From: an uncultured Ruminococcus sp.
GTDB lineage: Bacteria; Bacillota; Clostridia; Oscillospirales; Acutalibacteraceae
NCBI GenBank assembly: GCA_902762335.1
Contig: CACWNZ010000171.1
Span: 1,900 to 7,115, forward strand
Direction: 5' to 3'
DNA length: 5,216 nucleotides
Part shown: positions 4,796 to 5,216 of the stretch, piece by piece
Position numbering within the stretch: the first letter of the stretch is position 1
Layout of the letters: each line of letters starts with the position of its first letter
The notes under the pieces: model-generated
Database searches by the model: none
Told to the model about the DNA's origin: nothing
What the model saw: the letters and a program-made list of their open reading frames with translations, nothing else
Translations under genes and position numbers: made by a program

Positions 4796-5216
4796 ATGAA
4801 AACGAAGATCTTTAAACGGTTGATTTCCGCAGCGCTGTCTGTATTGCTGATAACGGGCGCAGCGGTGGGACTCGGCTCTGTTCCCGTAAGCGCGGCAGGC
4901 TCCGTGAACGCCGCTGCCGTAGAGCAGCTTGAAAACACGTCCGTGGCATCGTCGGACGCGATCACGCTGGGTCAGTACGTTTCGGTAAAAATGTCTGCAA
5001 CGGGCGGCACGGGCGGCTATACCTATTCAGTGAGCTATATCAACAAATCCAAGGATACCGAGTGGAAGGTGCTCAGAAATTACAGCTCCTATGCGGCGGT
5101 AAATTACAAGCCTACAGAAGCGGGAACACATTATCTCTACGTCAGGGCAAAGGACAGCAGCGGCAAGATCGTCGGCAAGAGATTCATGATAAAGGTCTCG
5201 CCTGATATAGTGAACA
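4796..5216 (+). CDS. Secreted repeat-domain protein, N-terminal part (cut by window edge)
   Basis: The 140 complete codons begin with a classic signal peptide: basic MKTKIFKR, a hydrophobic core (9-27) and a VSA-A type cleavage region at about 31-34 (SVPVSAAG). The mature part has a short linker and then one beta-rich domain from about 48 to 135: S-V-A-S-S-D-A-I-T-L-G-Q, ATGGTGGYTYSVSYIN (68-83), EWKVLRNYSSY (89-99), YKPTEAGTHYLYVRAKDSSG (104-123) and a closing strand KRFMIKVS (128-135). This is the pattern of Ig-like or triple-tyrosine type domains found as N-terminal repeats in ruminococcal exported proteins. Such proteins often carry further repeats or an enzyme domain downstream, which cannot be seen here. 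The start is fixed by GAGGAGG 8 nt upstream. Secretion is near certain; the domain name is tentative and the function unknown. Confidence 0.85.
   Translation, partial: MKTKIFKRLISAALSVLLITGAAVGLGSVPVSAAGSVNAAAVEQLENTSVASSDAITLGQYVSVKMSATGGTGGYTYSVSYINKSKDTEWKVLRNYSSYAAVNYKPTEAGTHYLYVRAKDSSGKIVGKRFMIKVSPDIVN

Overview
The window looks like chromosome from a ruminococcal or related gut Clostridia (Oscillospiraceae type). This is an inference from three things: a TnpV-family reading frame, the codon use (frequent ATA, AGA/AGG and CTC/CTT in a mid-GC background), and a secreted repeat-domain protein of a style common in Ruminococcus. No rRNA or tRNA gene and no CRISPR array was seen.

Layout. Positions 1-230 (minus strand) hold the N-terminal part of a TnpV-family transposon-associated protein with its own promoter at 264-292. 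Positions 300-725 hold no credible gene but are full of repeats: five tandem 7-bp units (348-382), a 110-bp unit present twice 148 bp apart with one mismatch (395-504 and 543-652), nested inverted repeats, and a GC-rich 27/28-bp tandem (669-723) that stops 6 bp before a strong sigma-A type promoter (730-758). That promoter starts an apparent operon of five closely spaced genes: leuB (3-isopropylmalate dehydrogenase, leucine synthesis), an OadG-like small membrane subunit, an OadB-like sodium-pumping decarboxylase beta subunit, a 103-aa unknown protein, and a 128-aa unknown protein with one membrane segment. A clear rho-independent terminator ends it at 4419-4452.

After the operon comes a short promoter-like site (4485-4513), a roughly 30-codon C-terminal remnant of a secreted-protein repeat domain (4518-4619) and a second perfect terminator (4625-4659). 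Then a TTGACA/TACAAT promoter (4727-4755) drives a secreted protein (4796 to the window end) whose first domain resembles the remnant.

How the genes fit together. The beta and gamma subunits need a carboxyltransferase (alpha) and a biotin carrier to form a working Na+ pump, and neither is in the window, so they must be encoded elsewhere if the pump works. Placing leuB first in a pump-subunit operon ties leucine synthesis to this pump at least transcriptionally; no biochemical link can be shown from sequence. The two small unknown proteins share the transcript and are the least explained coding content. I did not find convincing evidence for a wholly new multi-gene system. The best leads are the repeat element upstream of leuB, the two unknown operon genes, and the promoter-remnant-terminator cassette at 4485-4659.
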